The position numbers and the translations under genes are program-made. DNA of 64,000 nucleotides from CAZSNH01 sp052388455. GTDB lineage: Bacteria; Pseudomonadota; Alphaproteobacteria; Rhizobiales; Hyphomicrobiaceae. The notes beneath the pieces were generated by a model that made no database searches, had not been told where the DNA came from, and worked only from the letters and a program-made list of their open reading frames with translations. Positions 49,150 to 58,304 of this stretch are shown in pieces (position 1 is the stretch's first letter; every line of letters begins with the position of its first letter). The stretch covers positions 26,866 through 90,865 of the forward strand of contig JBQTIA010000005.1 of the NCBI GenBank assembly GCA_052388455.1, in the 5' to 3' direction.

Positions 49150-49673
49150 CCTTTCAGTGTCATTGGCAATCCCGCGGCGACGAATAGCACCCTGTCGGTT
49201 GCCGCGGCGATGCGCTGATTGAGCCGGCCTGCCTCGTCGCGGAACGCCCGCGCCAAGCCGTTGTCCGGCACGATGCCGAGCCCGACCTCGTTCGAGACCA
49301 GGATGCAGGGATGCACCCTGCGTGAGAGAACGTCGATCAGCGTGGCGGTCGCAGCGGGAACATCGTGGCCGCCGAGCATCAGGTTGGTGAGCCACAGCGT
49401 CAGGCAGTCGACCAGCGCGGGATGGCGTGCCGCCGAACCCTCGGCCAGCGTCTCGGCCAGCGCCAAGGGCGCTTCGATGGTCACCCAGTCCGGCCCGCGG
49501 CGGCTGCGGTGGAGCGCGATCCGGTCGCGCATCTCGCCGTCCCGCGCCTCGGCGGTCGCGACGTAGACCCACGGTCCCGGCTGTTCCGTCAGCAGCCGTT
49601 CGGCCAGCGCGCTCTTGCCCGAGCGGGCGCCGCCGAGGATCAGGGTCGATCGGGGGAGTTTGCCGCTGGTCAT
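49146..49673 (-). CDS. cobP: Adenosylcobinamide kinase/guanylyltransferase CobP (CobU)
   Basis: A 175-residue bifunctional enzyme that phosphorylates adenosylcobinamide and attaches GMP in nucleotide-loop synthesis. It shows the P-loop LILGGARSGKSALAE, the VYVATAEARDGEMRDRIALHR region with its catalytic His, and NEVGLGIVPDN. ATG at 49673 gives the family start; the frame upstream runs toward the riboswitch region. It is first in a reverse-strand pair with cobO, divergent from hupE. Confidence 0.93.
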   Translation of the reverse strand: MTSGKLPRSTLILGGARSGKSALAERLLTEQPGPWVYVATAEARDGEMRDRIALHRSRRGPDWVTIEAPLALAETLAEGSAARHPALVDCLTLWLTNLMLGGHDVPAATATLIDVLSRRVHPCILVSNEVGLGIVPDNGLARAFRDEAGRLNQRIAAATDRVLFVAAGLPMTLKG

Positions 49674-49734
49674 GGGGGCCCGTCGGGGGCGCTTTGCAAT
49701 TGACTTCCTCGGGAGTGGTCCCTTATCGGTTGAG

Positions 49735-49925
49735 GTGACGGTCCCTCGCAAGAGGGTTCACAAGGGAATGCGGTGACGGGCGGGGAGTGCGGAACTCCCG
49801 GTCGCAATCCGCAGCTGCCCCCGCAACTGTCAGCGGTGAGCATCCGGCGTTGCGTACCACTGGGGCCTCGGCCCCGGGAAGGTGGCCGGATGCAGCGACC
49901 CGCGAGCCAGGAGACCTGCCGTCGC
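49735..49925 (+). promoter_or_regulatory. Cobalamin riboswitch upstream of hupE
   Basis: Conserved parts are in order: AAGGGAATGCGGTGA (near 49762-49776), CCCCCGCAACTGT with AGCGGTGAG, CCACTGGGGCCTCGGCCCCGGGAAGG (in part, 49857-49882), and the B12 box AGCCAGGAGACCTGCC (49905-49920). This is the AdoCbl-binding aptamer. It lies on the + strand about 130 bases ahead of hupE. When B12 is ample it should lower expression of hupE and the linked DUF1636-cobW-cobN... genes. The remaining bases up to 50056 would hold the expression platform. No other copy was seen in the window. Confidence 0.95.
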
Positions 49926-50056
49926 GCACTGCCGCTTTCGAGTCCGCCGGTCGGGGAGTGCCGGGGGACAGCTCTTGAGGTCCGGCCAAGCCGGGCTCCG
50001 TCGGAGGCGGTGTATCGGGGGAACGTCGGCGTTCCCACCCAACGACGGAGACGACC

Positions 50057-50692
50057 ATGGCGGCCAATAGATTTCTCACTCGGGGTTTCGGCGCGGCTCT
50101 CGCGCTGGGCGTGGCTTCACCGGCATTCGCGCATCACCCGATGGGCGGCGTTACGCCGACGACCTTCATGCAGGGCCTGCTGTCGGGCTTCGGGCATCCG
50201 ATCATCGGGCTCGATCATTTCGCCGCGATCATCGGCGTCGGCATTCTCGCGGCGCTCATCGGCGCCCGGCCGCAGATGGTGTTCGCCTTCGTCGCCGCCA
50301 TGATCGGTGGCGTCGTCCTCCACCTCGCGAGCTTCGATCTGCCGAACTCGGAACTGCTGGTCGCGCTTTCGACCCTCTTCATCGGCCAGCTTGTGGCCCT
50401 GCGCCTTGCGCCGACTGCCTTTCCCCTCACGCTCGTGTTCGCGACGGCCGGGCTGGTGCATGGCTACGCGCTCGGCGAGTCGATCGTCGGCGCAGAGCCG
50501 ACGCCGCTCTACGCCTATTTCGCCGGCCTCGCCATCGTGCAGTCGGCCATCGCGCTCGGAGCCTACGCGGCGATCGGCGTGTTGAGGTCGCGCACGGCCG
50601 ATGCCGCGCCGGTGGCCATCACTGCGGCCGGTCTCGCCATTGCTGTCCTCGGCGGCTACTTCGCAGGCGGCGCGGCCGGGCTCTGGGTCTAA
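50057..50692 (+). CDS. hupE: HupE/UreJ-family nickel/cobalt transporter
   Basis: A 211-residue inner-membrane permease. A signal-like first segment ends AFAHHPMGG. The family motif GFGHPIIGLDHFAAIIGVG (HPxxGxDH metal site) follows, then about six helices including VHGYALGES. In this place, under a B12 riboswitch, it most likely imports Co2+ for corrin chelation. GGAG lies six bases before the ATG. Its TAA stop is inside the first unit of a 14-bp tandem repeat. Confidence 0.92.
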   Translation: MAANRFLTRGFGAALALGVASPAFAHHPMGGVTPTTFMQGLLSGFGHPIIGLDHFAAIIGVGILAALIGARPQMVFAFVAAMIGGVVLHLASFDLPNSELLVALSTLFIGQLVALRLAPTAFPLTLVFATAGLVHGYALGESIVGAEPTPLYAYFAGLAIVQSAIALGAYAAIGVLRSRTADAAPVAITAAGLAIAVLGGYFAGGAAGLWV

Positions 50693-50743
50693 GTTTCTGG
50701 GCCTAAGTTTCTGGGCCTAAGTTTCTGGTCCTAAAATTCTCGC
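50688..50743. repeat. 14-bp tandem repeat, about four units
   Basis: Units are TCTAAGTTTCTGGG, CCTAAGTTTCTGGG, CCTAAGTTTCTGGT and the degenerate CCTAAAATTCTCGC. The array begins at the hupE stop codon (its TAA is within the first unit) and ends 50 bases before the next gene. Each unit carries a TAA in one frame, so slippage adds only spacing between hupE and the DUF1636 gene. Confidence 0.9.
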
Positions 50744-50794
50744 TCTGAGTTTGAGAGCCGACGGGTTCCGGACTACGCTTTCGAGGTGAATGGC

Positions 50795-51229
50795 ATGACG
50801 ACGGCCGGCGAGATGCCAGGGCACGTGGAGACGACGCTGTTCGTCTGCACGACATGCCGCCGTCCGGACGTGGCGACCGATGAGACGGCGCCGCGTCCGG
50901 GTTCACTGCTGCTGGCGGCAGTCGAAGCGCTTGCGGCGCAAGTCGCGCAGCCCCATGGGCCCGCCGGCGTTCGCGTCGTGCCCGTGCAGTGTCTTTCGAA
51001 CTGCAACCACGGCTGCACGGCGGCCATCACCGCCGCCGGCAAGTGGACTTATGTCGTCGGACGCCTCGATCCGGCGATCGATGCCGAAGCCGTGCTCACC
51101 TTCGCCCGCCAGCACAGCCAGAAGGCCGACGGGCAGCCCGCATGGCGCGAACGTCCCGAGATCGGTCGCAAGAACGTCGTCGCGCGCGTGCCGCCGCTTC
51201 CTGTCGCTGTCCTGGAGGCCGCTGAATGA
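50795..51229 (+). CDS. DUF1636-family putative metal-binding protein
   Basis: A 144-residue cytosolic protein. It has a CTTCRR pair at about residues 18-21 and a second Cys cluster QCLSNCNHGCT (about residues 68-78), so it may bind iron-sulfur or metal like a thioredoxin-like 2Fe-2S ferredoxin. The DUF1636 family is common in B12 operons between cobalt transport and cobW. GAGGTGA lies before ATG 50795; GTG 50786 is the alternative. Its stop overlaps cobW as ATGA. The role is not established; cobalt handling is inferred. Confidence 0.8.
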   Translation: MTTAGEMPGHVETTLFVCTTCRRPDVATDETAPRPGSLLLAAVEALAAQVAQPHGPAGVRVVPVQCLSNCNHGCTAAITAAGKWTYVVGRLDPAIDAEAVLTFARQHSQKADGQPAWRERPEIGRKNVVARVPPLPVAVLEAAE

Positions 51230-52278
51230 CAACCGCCCCCGCCAGCGCCCGCAAGGTCCCCGTCACCATCGTCACCGGCTTCCTCGGCGCCGGCAAGACG
51301 ACGCTGGTGCGCCACGTGATCGAGAACGCCGGGGGACGCCGGCTGGCTCTCATCGTCAACGAGTTCGGCGATGTCGGCGTCGACGGCGCGATCCTCAAAT
51401 CCTGCGGCGTCGAGAGCTGCCCGGAAGAGAACATCGTCGAGCTGACCAACGGCTGCCTCTGCTGCACGGTCGCCGAGGATTTCATTCCGACGCTCGAGGC
51501 ACTGCTTTCGCGCTCGCCGGCTCCCGAGCACATCATCATCGAGACGTCAGGGCTCGCTTTGCCGAAGCCGCTGGTCAAGGCGTTCGAGTGGCCTGACATC
51601 CGCTCGCGCGTGACGGTCGACGGCGTGGTGACCGTGGTCGACGGCCCGGCCGTGCTCGGCGGTCGATTCGCCGACGATCCGGCGAAAGTAGCGGAGCAGC
51701 GCGCCGCCGACCCGTCCGTCGATCACGACAACCCGCTCGAAGAGGTCTACGAGGACCAGCTCCTCTGCGCCGACATCGTCGTGCTGAACAAGACCGACCT
51801 CATGGACGCCGCGGGAATAACGGCCGTCAGCCGCGAGATCACCTCGGCTGTTCCGCGCGCCATCAGAATCGTGCCGGCGCGCGAGGGCAACGTCCCCGCC
51901 GACGTGCTGCTCGGCCTATCCGCCGCCGCCGAGGACGACCTCGCGGCGCGGCCGTCCCATCACGACGCCACCGGCGAGCACGATCACGACGATTTCGAGA
52001 GCTTCGTTATTTCGATAGGTACGCTCGCCTCGGCGGACGATCTGACGCAGCGTGCGGAACGGCTGGCGCGCGAGCACGACGTGCTGCGCGTCAAAGGCTT
52101 CGCCTCCGTCGACGGCAAGCCGGTGCGGCTGCTGCTGCAAGGCGTCGGCACGCGCATCGACACCCGCTACGAGCGGCCGTGGAGCGCGAACGACCTGCGC
52201 CAGGGCCGCATCGTCGTCATCGGCAGGAAGGGCCTCGACCGGGCGGCCATCACGGCTATCTTGAACGGCGGGGGCTGA
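51226..52278 (+). CDS. cobW: CobW, G3E-family GTPase for cobalt delivery
   Basis: A 350-residue metallochaperone-type GTPase. Walker A is TGFLGAGKTTLVRH, the CxCC metal site reads NGCLCCTV, Glu is in IIETSGLALP and the GTP-specific motif is NKTD. The C-terminal half has a His/Asp-rich stretch SHHDATGEHDHDD that may bind metal. It likely loads Co2+ for the CobNST chelatase. Overlaps the DUF1636 gene by four bases and cobN by one (TGATG). Confidence 0.94.
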   Translation: MTTAPASARKVPVTIVTGFLGAGKTTLVRHVIENAGGRRLALIVNEFGDVGVDGAILKSCGVESCPEENIVELTNGCLCCTVAEDFIPTLEALLSRSPAPEHIIIETSGLALPKPLVKAFEWPDIRSRVTVDGVVTVVDGPAVLGGRFADDPAKVAEQRAADPSVDHDNPLEEVYEDQLLCADIVVLNKTDLMDAAGITAVSREITSAVPRAIRIVPAREGNVPADVLLGLSAAAEDDLAARPSHHDATGEHDHDDFESFVISIGTLASADDLTQRAERLAREHDVLRVKGFASVDGKPVRLLLQGVGTRIDTRYERPWSANDLRQGRIVVIGRKGLDRAAITAILNGGG

Positions 52279-55200
52279 TGCATCTCCTGGTGCGCGAGTC
52301 CCGCGATCTCTCCGAGGCGGCCCCGCCCGAGGATCTCGGGCTGGCGCCCGCGGACGTGGTCGTGCTGTCATTCTCGGATTCGGATCTGGCGGCGGTGGCC
52401 TCCGCGTGGCAGCGCTTCAGGGGACATGAACCGAATGCGTCCGCAGTCGGGATCGTGTTCCCCAACTCCGGCTGTACGGGACACGAACCCGATCACGCAC
52501 CGAAGGTGCCCGATGCGACCCAATATCAGGCGATCGGGTCATGTCCCGGACCGACGCTCGGCGCCGCCAATCTCGTCCGCCTCACGCATCCGATGTCGGT
52601 CGATCTCTTCATCGAGGCGACGCTACCGGGGACGAAAGCCGTGCTCGTGCGCCTGCTCGGCGGGCTCGATTACTGGCGCTACGGCGGCGAGCAACTGAGC
52701 CGCGCCTGCCGCCGGCTCGGCATAGCGCTGGCCATCGTGCCGGGTGACGGCCGCCCCGATCCGCGCTTGGCCGCCCTCTCGACGCTGAGCGCCGGCGACC
52801 TCGACGCCATTGAGGCCCTGCTCGATGCCGGTGGCGTGGAGAACACGCGCGCGGCGCTGGCGGGACTGCTGGCGCGGGCCGAGGGTTCGGCAGCCGCATG
52901 GCCCGCTTCCGTGCCGATGCCCGACTTCGGGATTTTCGGAAGACGCGGAGCCGCAACGGCGTCTGGCCGGAGCGCGGCAATCATCTTCTATCGCTCGCAC
53001 GTGCTGGCTGGCGACACGGCGCCGATCGAGGCCATGGTCGAAGCCCTCGCAGCACGGGGCGTGGCAGCGACAGCATACTATGTGCCGAGCCTGAAAGCAC
53101 CTGCCGCCGCGAGCTGGCTGGCTGCCGAGCTGTCTGAGCTGGCACCCGGCGTCGTCATCAACGCAACCGCCTTCTCCGCCCGCGACGGCGACAATGTCTC
53201 GCCGCTCGAGGCGCCTCGCTGCCCGATCCTGCAGGTGGCGATGGTCAACGGGCCGCGTGACGCCTGGGCCGCTTCACAGCGCGGGCTCGCCCCGGCCGAT
53301 CAGGCCATGCACGTCGTATTGCCGGAGTTCGACGGCCGCCTCTTCGCCGGAGCCATCTCGTTCAAGGCGGTCGATGAAAAGGCGAATTCAACCGGCATTT
53401 CGGTGATGCGCCATGAGCCGTGCGCAGATGGCATCGCGCATGTCGCCGAACTCGCGGCGGCTTGGGCGAAGCTGCGAGCCAAGCCCACGAACGAACGGCG
53501 GTTGGCGCTGGTGCTCTCCACATACCCCGGCCGCCCCGATCAGATCGCGCACGCCGTCGGGCTCGATGCGCTCGCGAGCACGCAGATGATCGTCGCCGGG
53601 CTGTCGGGTGCCGGATACGCGCTGGACCACCCGCCGGCCGACGCCCGAGAACTCATCTCTCGGCTGGAGCCGGCAGAAGCAATCCGCTGGCCGGTCGATC
53701 AGTATCTCGACCACTTTCTCCGCTTGCCGGATGCGTTCCGAGAGAGCATCGCATCGGCCTGGGGTGCGCCGGAGGACGATCCCAGCTTCGAGAACGGCGC
53801 ATTCAATATGCGCGCCGTGCCGTGCGGTAATCTCGTCGTCGCCTTGCAGCCCGAGCGGGGCACACTCGCGGATCGCAAGGCGCAGTATCACGACCCCGCG
53901 ACGCCGCCGCGGCATGGCTACGCGGCCTTCTATCTCTGGCTCAGGCACGTCTTCGGCATCGATGCGCTCATGCACCTCGGCGCCCACGGCACGCTCGAAT
54001 GGCTGCCCGGCAAGGCTGTTGCACTGTCGCCGGAGTGCGCGCCGCGCGCGGTGCTCGGTCCCGTCCCGCTCGTCTATCCGTTCATCGTCAACGATCCGGG
54101 CGAGGCGGCGCAGGCCAAGCGCCGCGTCGCCGCAGTCACCCTCGGCCACAAGCCGCCGCCGCTGGTCGAGACGGCGCTGTCGGCGGGCTTGATGGACGTC
54201 GAGCGCCTCGTCGACGAGTTCTCTTCTGCCGACGGGCTCGATCCGCGACGGCGCAAACGACTGGTGTCCGAGATCGTCAACGCCGCCGCACGCGCGGGCA
54301 TTGCCGAGAGCTGCGGACTGACGCCGGGCCAGAGCGAGGCCGATTCCGTGACCCGCATCGACGCCTTCCTCTGCGACGTCAAGGAGCTGTCGATCCGCGA
54401 CGGCCTGCACGTGCTCGATCAGGACGAGATTGGCGCGCTGCTCAAGGCCCTCGATACCCGCTTCGTCGAGCCGGGTCCGTCGGGAGCGCCGAGCCGGGGC
54501 CGCGCCGACGTACTGCCCACGGGGCGCAATCTCTACGGCACCGATCCGCGCGGTATCCCCACCATTACGGCGTGGGCCAACGGCCGCCGCGCCGCCACCG
54601 CCATCCTCGGCCGCTACCTGTCGGACCACGGCGACTGGCCGCGTGCCATCGTCATGGACCTGTGGGGCAGCGCGACGCTGCGAACCGGCGGCGAGGAGCT
54701 GGCGACCGCGCTCGCCCTGCTCGGAGTGCGGCCGGTCTGGGACAGCCGATCGTTCCGTGTGACCGGCGTCGAGACCTCGCCGCTCGCCGAGCTCGGCCGG
54801 CCCCGGGTGGACGTGACGCTGCGCATCTCCGGCCTGTTCCGCGACATGTTTCAGAGCCAGCTCACGCTGTTCGAAAGCGCCGTCGCGCTGGTCGCCGGGC
54901 TCGACGAGGACGGCGCGGATAATCCGCTCGTCCTCTCGCGCCAGAAGGGCGCGCCGCTCGACCGCATCTTCGGTCCGCCGGCCGGAACCTTCGGTGCGGG
55001 AGTGATGAGCCGCATCGACGGCGGCGACTGGCGGGACCGGCAGGCGCTGGGCGAGAGCTATCTCGCCGCATCGAGCCACGCGCACGGCACAGGCGATGGC
55101 AAGTCTGCGCCCGCAGCCTTCGCCGACCGCGTGAGCACCGCCGACGCTTTCGTCCATATCCAGGACCATCGCGAGATCGACGTGCTGAGCGGCGGCGACT

Positions 55201-55664
55201 TCGCTGCTCACGAGGGTGGTTTTGCGGCCGCCGCCGCGGCCACCGGCAACGCGACTGTCGCCCTCTATCACGGCGACACCGGAACGCCGGACGCGCCGCG
55301 CGTCCGCACGCTGGCCGAGGAATGCGCCCGCGTCGTGCACGGCCGCGCTGCTAGCCCGCGCTGGATCGAGGGACAGATGCGTCACGGCTTTCGCGGCGCG
55401 GCGGAATTGGCCTCCACCGTCGATGCCGCGTTCGCCTTCGCGGCGACGGCCCGCACGGTCGACGACGGCGCGTTCGAGCGGCTCTACGAGGCGTATCTCG
55501 GCGATCCGGCAGTGGCCGCCTTCGTCAGCCGCGAGAATCCGGCCGCGCTGGAGGCCATGCGGCGGCGCTTCGAGGAGGCAGTCGCGCGCGGCCTCTGGCA
55601 TCCGCGCCGCAACGACGTGCAGCGGCGAGCCGAGGAGACTTCCAGCCGCGAGGCCGCCGAATGA
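52278..55664 (+). CDS. cobN: Cobaltochelatase subunit CobN with an inserted repeat-coded segment
   Basis: An 1128-residue H-subunit of aerobic cobaltochelatase that inserts Co2+ into hydrogenobyrinic acid a,c-diamide, together with CobS and CobT (not in the window). Family marks: MHLLVRES, DVVVLSFSDSDLAA, HPMSVDLFIE, LLGGLDYWRYGGEQL, the MHLGAHGTLEWLPGKAVALS site, LPTGRNLYGTDPRGIPT and RHGFRGAAELASTVD. About residues 48-90 match no relative: their DNA (52421-52547) is a copy of the palindromic element at 2410, read through in frame. The ATG at 52278 overlaps the cobW stop; the upstream frame is cobW shadow. Its stop overlaps cobG. Confidence 0.94.
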   Translation: MHLLVRESRDLSEAAPPEDLGLAPADVVVLSFSDSDLAAVASAWQRFRGHEPNASAVGIVFPNSGCTGHEPDHAPKVPDATQYQAIGSCPGPTLGAANLVRLTHPMSVDLFIEATLPGTKAVLVRLLGGLDYWRYGGEQLSRACRRLGIALAIVPGDGRPDPRLAALSTLSAGDLDAIEALLDAGGVENTRAALAGLLARAEGSAAAWPASVPMPDFGIFGRRGAATASGRSAAIIFYRSHVLAGDTAPIEAMVEALAARGVAATAYYVPSLKAPAAASWLAAELSELAPGVVINATAFSARDGDNVSPLEAPRCPILQVAMVNGPRDAWAASQRGLAPADQAMHVVLPEFDGRLFAGAISFKAVDEKANSTGISVMRHEPCADGIAHVAELAAAWAKLRAKPTNERRLALVLSTYPGRPDQIAHAVGLDALASTQMIVAGLSGAGYALDHPPADARELISRLEPAEAIRWPVDQYLDHFLRLPDAFRESIASAWGAPEDDPSFENGAFNMRAVPCGNLVVALQPERGTLADRKAQYHDPATPPRHGYAAFYLWLRHVFGIDALMHLGAHGTLEWLPGKAVALSPECAPRAVLGPVPLVYPFIVNDPGEAAQAKRRVAAVTLGHKPPPLVETALSAGLMDVERLVDEFSSADGLDPRRRKRLVSEIVNAAARAGIAESCGLTPGQSEADSVTRIDAFLCDVKELSIRDGLHVLDQDEIGALLKALDTRFVEPGPSGAPSRGRADVLPTGRNLYGTDPRGIPTITAWANGRRAATAILGRYLSDHGDWPRAIVMDLWGSATLRTGGEELATALALLGVRPVWDSRSFRVTGVETSPLAELGRPRVDVTLRISGLFRDMFQSQLTLFESAVALVAGLDEDGADNPLVLSRQKGAPLDRIFGPPAGTFGAGVMSRIDGGDWRDRQALGESYLAASSHAHGTGDGKSAPAAFADRVSTADAFVHIQDHREIDVLSGGDFAAHEGGFAAAAAATGNATVALYHGDTGTPDAPRVRTLAEECARVVHGRAASPRWIEGQMRHGFRGAAELASTVDAAFAFAATARTVDDGAFERLYEAYLGDPAVAAFVSRENPAALEAMRRRFEEAVARGLWHPRRNDVQRRAEETSSREAAE
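52421..52547. repeat. Palindromic element inside cobN (copy 2)
   Basis: It begins GGGACATGAACCGAATGCG and ends GCGATCGGGTCATGTCCC, with internal TCGGGATCGTGTTCCCC and GGGACACGAACCCGATCACGC. These match the two arms of the 2410-2646 copy but without its middle segment. It is 127 bp long and keeps the cobN frame open across its whole length. Confidence 0.85.
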
Positions 55665-56938
55665 TGCTGCGCGAGGAATTACGCAAGGGCTGGTGCCCAG
55701 GGGCTCTGCGGCCGATGCCGACCGGCGACGGGCTGCTGCTGCGCATCCGTCCGCGCGCCGGTGCGCTCACTCTCGATTCCCTGGCAGCGATGGCCGAAGT
55801 CGCCGGCCGCTTCGGATCCGGCGCCATCGACCTGACCAGCCGCGCCAACCTGCAATTGCGAGGGTTGACGGAAGCGACTTATCCGGCAGCACTGGCCGCG
55901 CTCGATGCGAGCGGCCTGATCGATCGCGACGCGCACGCCGAGGCGATCCGCAACATAGTCGTCGATCCGATGGCCGGGCTCGATCCCTCGCGCATCGACG
56001 TGCGGCCATTGGCAAGCGAGTTCGAAGCGCGGCTTGCGGCTCAGTCTGCGCTGCACGACCTGCCCGACAAGTTCGGATGGAGTTTCAGCGGCTGCGCGCA
56101 GTCGTGCGAGGGCGGTACGGCGGCGGACGTACGGGTCACGGCCGGCAGCCATGGCGGTCTTGTAATCAGGCTCGACGGCGACGAGGCCACTTCGGCGCAC
56201 GTCGAATGCGAGAATGCCGCCGGCGTGCTGTGCCGACTCGCGGAGGAGTTTCTGGCCGTTCGGCGCGATCATCCGCACGTGCTCCGGATGCGCGATGCCG
56301 TGGTGCTGGCCGGGAGCGGAGGCATTTTCAGGAGAGCCGGGCTGACGCCTCGCGTTCAGCCGTTCGGCCGTGCCAGAACACAGCCGGCGCCGATTGGTGC
56401 GCTCGGTCCCGTCAGCGAGCCCTTTGCGGCCGGCATCGGGCTCCCCTTCGGACGCATTATGGCGGACGATCTGGCTGCGCTCTGCCGCCGCGCCGCACAT
56501 CTAGGGTGCACGGAGGTTCGCGTCAGTCCGTGGCGTGTGTTGGTGGTTCCCTGTGGCGGCGAATCGGCTGTGACGGCGCTGCTGGCGGAAGCGGAGCGGT
56601 TCGGATTGATCGTCGGACCGGCCGATCCACGGCTGACCATGGACGTCTGCGTCGGTGCACCGGCCTGCGCCAACGCGACGACGGCGACCCGTGCCGATGC
56701 CGAGCGCATGATCACAGCGCTTGCGGCGATCGATACAAAATGGCCGCCCATCCACGTCTCGGGCTGCGTCAAGGGCTGCGCACGCCGCGCTACGGCCGCG
56801 CTGACTTTCGTTGCAAGGAACGGCGCCTACGACCTCGTGCGCGACGGCAGCGCGGATGGCGTGTTCGATCGCGTGGGTATCGCGCCTAAGGACATGGCCG
56901 CCGCCGCCCGATCCGCTCTCACCGGCTTTGCATCATGA
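55661..56938 (+). CDS. cobG: Precorrin-3B synthase CobG
   Basis: A 425-residue monooxygenase of the sulfite/nitrite-reductase-like family. Two ferredoxin-like halves are visible (DLTSRANLQLRGL in the first). The 4Fe-4S ligands appear as DVCVGAPACAN and SGCVKGCARR, and GWSFSGCAQSCEGG lies in the first half. It needs O2, so its presence marks the aerobic pathway. ATG overlaps the cobN stop (ATGA); a second ATG follows at once at 55664. Confidence 0.93.
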   Translation: MMLREELRKGWCPGALRPMPTGDGLLLRIRPRAGALTLDSLAAMAEVAGRFGSGAIDLTSRANLQLRGLTEATYPAALAALDASGLIDRDAHAEAIRNIVVDPMAGLDPSRIDVRPLASEFEARLAAQSALHDLPDKFGWSFSGCAQSCEGGTAADVRVTAGSHGGLVIRLDGDEATSAHVECENAAGVLCRLAEEFLAVRRDHPHVLRMRDAVVLAGSGGIFRRAGLTPRVQPFGRARTQPAPIGALGPVSEPFAAGIGLPFGRIMADDLAALCRRAAHLGCTEVRVSPWRVLVVPCGGESAVTALLAEAERFGLIVGPADPRLTMDVCVGAPACANATTATRADAERMITALAAIDTKWPPIHVSGCVKGCARRATAALTFVARNGAYDLVRDGSADGVFDRVGIAPKDMAAAARSALTGFAS

Positions 56939-57564
56939 CCGCGCACGATTACGTCCGCGACGGCAGCGCCATTTATGCGCGCTCGTTCGCCATCATCCGC
57001 GCCGAGGCCGACCTTGTCCGCTTCTCGCGTGAGGAGGAGAGGGTCGCGGTGCGCATGATCCATGCCTGCGGCATGGTGGAGATCACACGCGACATCGTGT
57101 TCTCGCCGACGTTGGCCGTCGAGGCCACGGCGGCGCTGACCCGCGGCGCTGCCATCCTCTGCGACGCCAAGATGGTGGCCAACGGCGTCACGCGCGCCAG
57201 GCTGCCTGCCGCCAATCCCGTCATATGCACGCTCGACGATCCGCGCGTGGCGGGCCTTGCCAAAGAAATCGGCAACACGCGCACGGCGGCTGGCATGGAG
57301 TTGTGGCGGCCGCACCTCGGCGGCGCCGTGGTCGTCATCGGCAACGCGCCGACGGCACTGTTCCGACTGCTCGAAATGCTCGACGCGGGCGCGCCGCGGC
57401 CGGCAGCCATCATCGGAATGCCGGTCGGGTTCGTCGGCGCGGCGGAATCGAAGGAGGCGCTGGCGGCCGACGGCCGGGTGCCGTTCGCAATCGTGCGCGG
57501 GCGGAAGGGCGGCAGTGCCATGGCCGCGGCAGCCGTCAATGCTTTGGCCAGTGAGGCCGAGTGA
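56935..57564 (+). CDS. cobH: Precorrin-8X methylmutase CobH (CbiC)
   Basis: A 209-residue enzyme that moves the C11 methyl to C12, giving hydrogenobyrinic acid. It shows SFAIIRAEADL, the catalytic-His IHACGMVEI, CDAKMVANGV, GNAPTALFRLLEM and GMPVGFVGAAESK. The start overlaps cobG by four bases, and it shares its last base(s) with cobI. Confidence 0.95.
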   Translation: MTAHDYVRDGSAIYARSFAIIRAEADLVRFSREEERVAVRMIHACGMVEITRDIVFSPTLAVEATAALTRGAAILCDAKMVANGVTRARLPAANPVICTLDDPRVAGLAKEIGNTRTAAGMELWRPHLGGAVVVIGNAPTALFRLLEMLDAGAPRPAAIIGMPVGFVGAAESKEALAADGRVPFAIVRGRKGGSAMAAAAVNALASEAE

Positions 57565-58304
57565 TGTCTCCCCCGCGCGGCATCCTGTATGGCGTGGGCC
57601 TCGGACCCGGCGACCCCGAACTGGTGACGCTGAAAGCCGCGCGCATTGTCGCCGCGGCAGCGGTCGTCGCCTATTTCAGGAAGCGCGGGCGGCCGGGACA
57701 TGCGCGCACCATCGCGAGCGGTCTGATCGACGCAAAGTCGCAGGAACTGGCCTTCGAATATCCCGTGACCACCGAGGTCGGTTTCCGCGACGACGCCTAT
57801 GTCGGCCCGATCCGTGAGTTTTATGCCTTGAGTGCAGCCACGCTCGCCGAGCATCTCGATGCCGGCCGCGACGTAGCCCTGTTGTGCGAGGGCGACCCGT
57901 TCTTCTACGGCTCGTTTCTGCATATGTACGATCGTCTGAAGCCATCGCAGCATATCGTCGTCGTGCCGGGCATCACCGGCATGTCAGGCTGCTGGACGGC
58001 TGCAGCGGCTCCGATTACCTACGGCGACGACGTGCTGACGGTGCTGCCGGGAACTCTCGATCGCGAGGCCCTCGCGCAGCGCCTGCTCAGTACCGACGCG
58101 GCCGTGATCATGAAAGTCGGACACAACCTCGCAAAAATCCGATCCGCCATCGGTGATGCCGGGCGCTCGGCCGAAGCGATCTACGTCGAGCGCGGCACCA
58201 TGGCCGGCGAGCGTGTGCTGCCGCTCGACAAGCTCGATGGCGGCGCGGCGCCGTATTTCTCGATCATCCTGCTGCCCGGCGGGCGCGGCAGGAGGATCAC
58301 ATGA
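57564..58304 (+). CDS. cobI: Precorrin-2 C20-methyltransferase CobI (CbiL)
   Basis: A 246-residue SAM-dependent tetrapyrrole methylase: GVGLGPGDPELVTLKA, the CEGDPFFYGSFLHM loop, VVPGITGMSGC, ITYGDDVLTVLPGT and AVIMKVGHN. The ATG at 57564 shares its A with the cobH TGA. A GTG at 57561 is an in-frame alternative that adds one residue. Its stop overlaps cobJ as ATGA. Confidence 0.94.
   Translation: MSPPRGILYGVGLGPGDPELVTLKAARIVAAAAVVAYFRKRGRPGHARTIASGLIDAKSQELAFEYPVTTEVGFRDDAYVGPIREFYALSAATLAEHLDAGRDVALLCEGDPFFYGSFLHMYDRLKPSQHIVVVPGITGMSGCWTAAAAPITYGDDVLTVLPGTLDREALAQRLLSTDAAVIMKVGHNLAKIRSAIGDAGRSAEAIYVERGTMAGERVLPLDKLDGGAAPYFSIILLPGGRGRRIT

Noticed and set aside
53388..55601. Reverse-strand frame of 737 codons opposite cobN
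   Set aside because: Antisense shadow of cobN; no ribosome site, signal or family motif.
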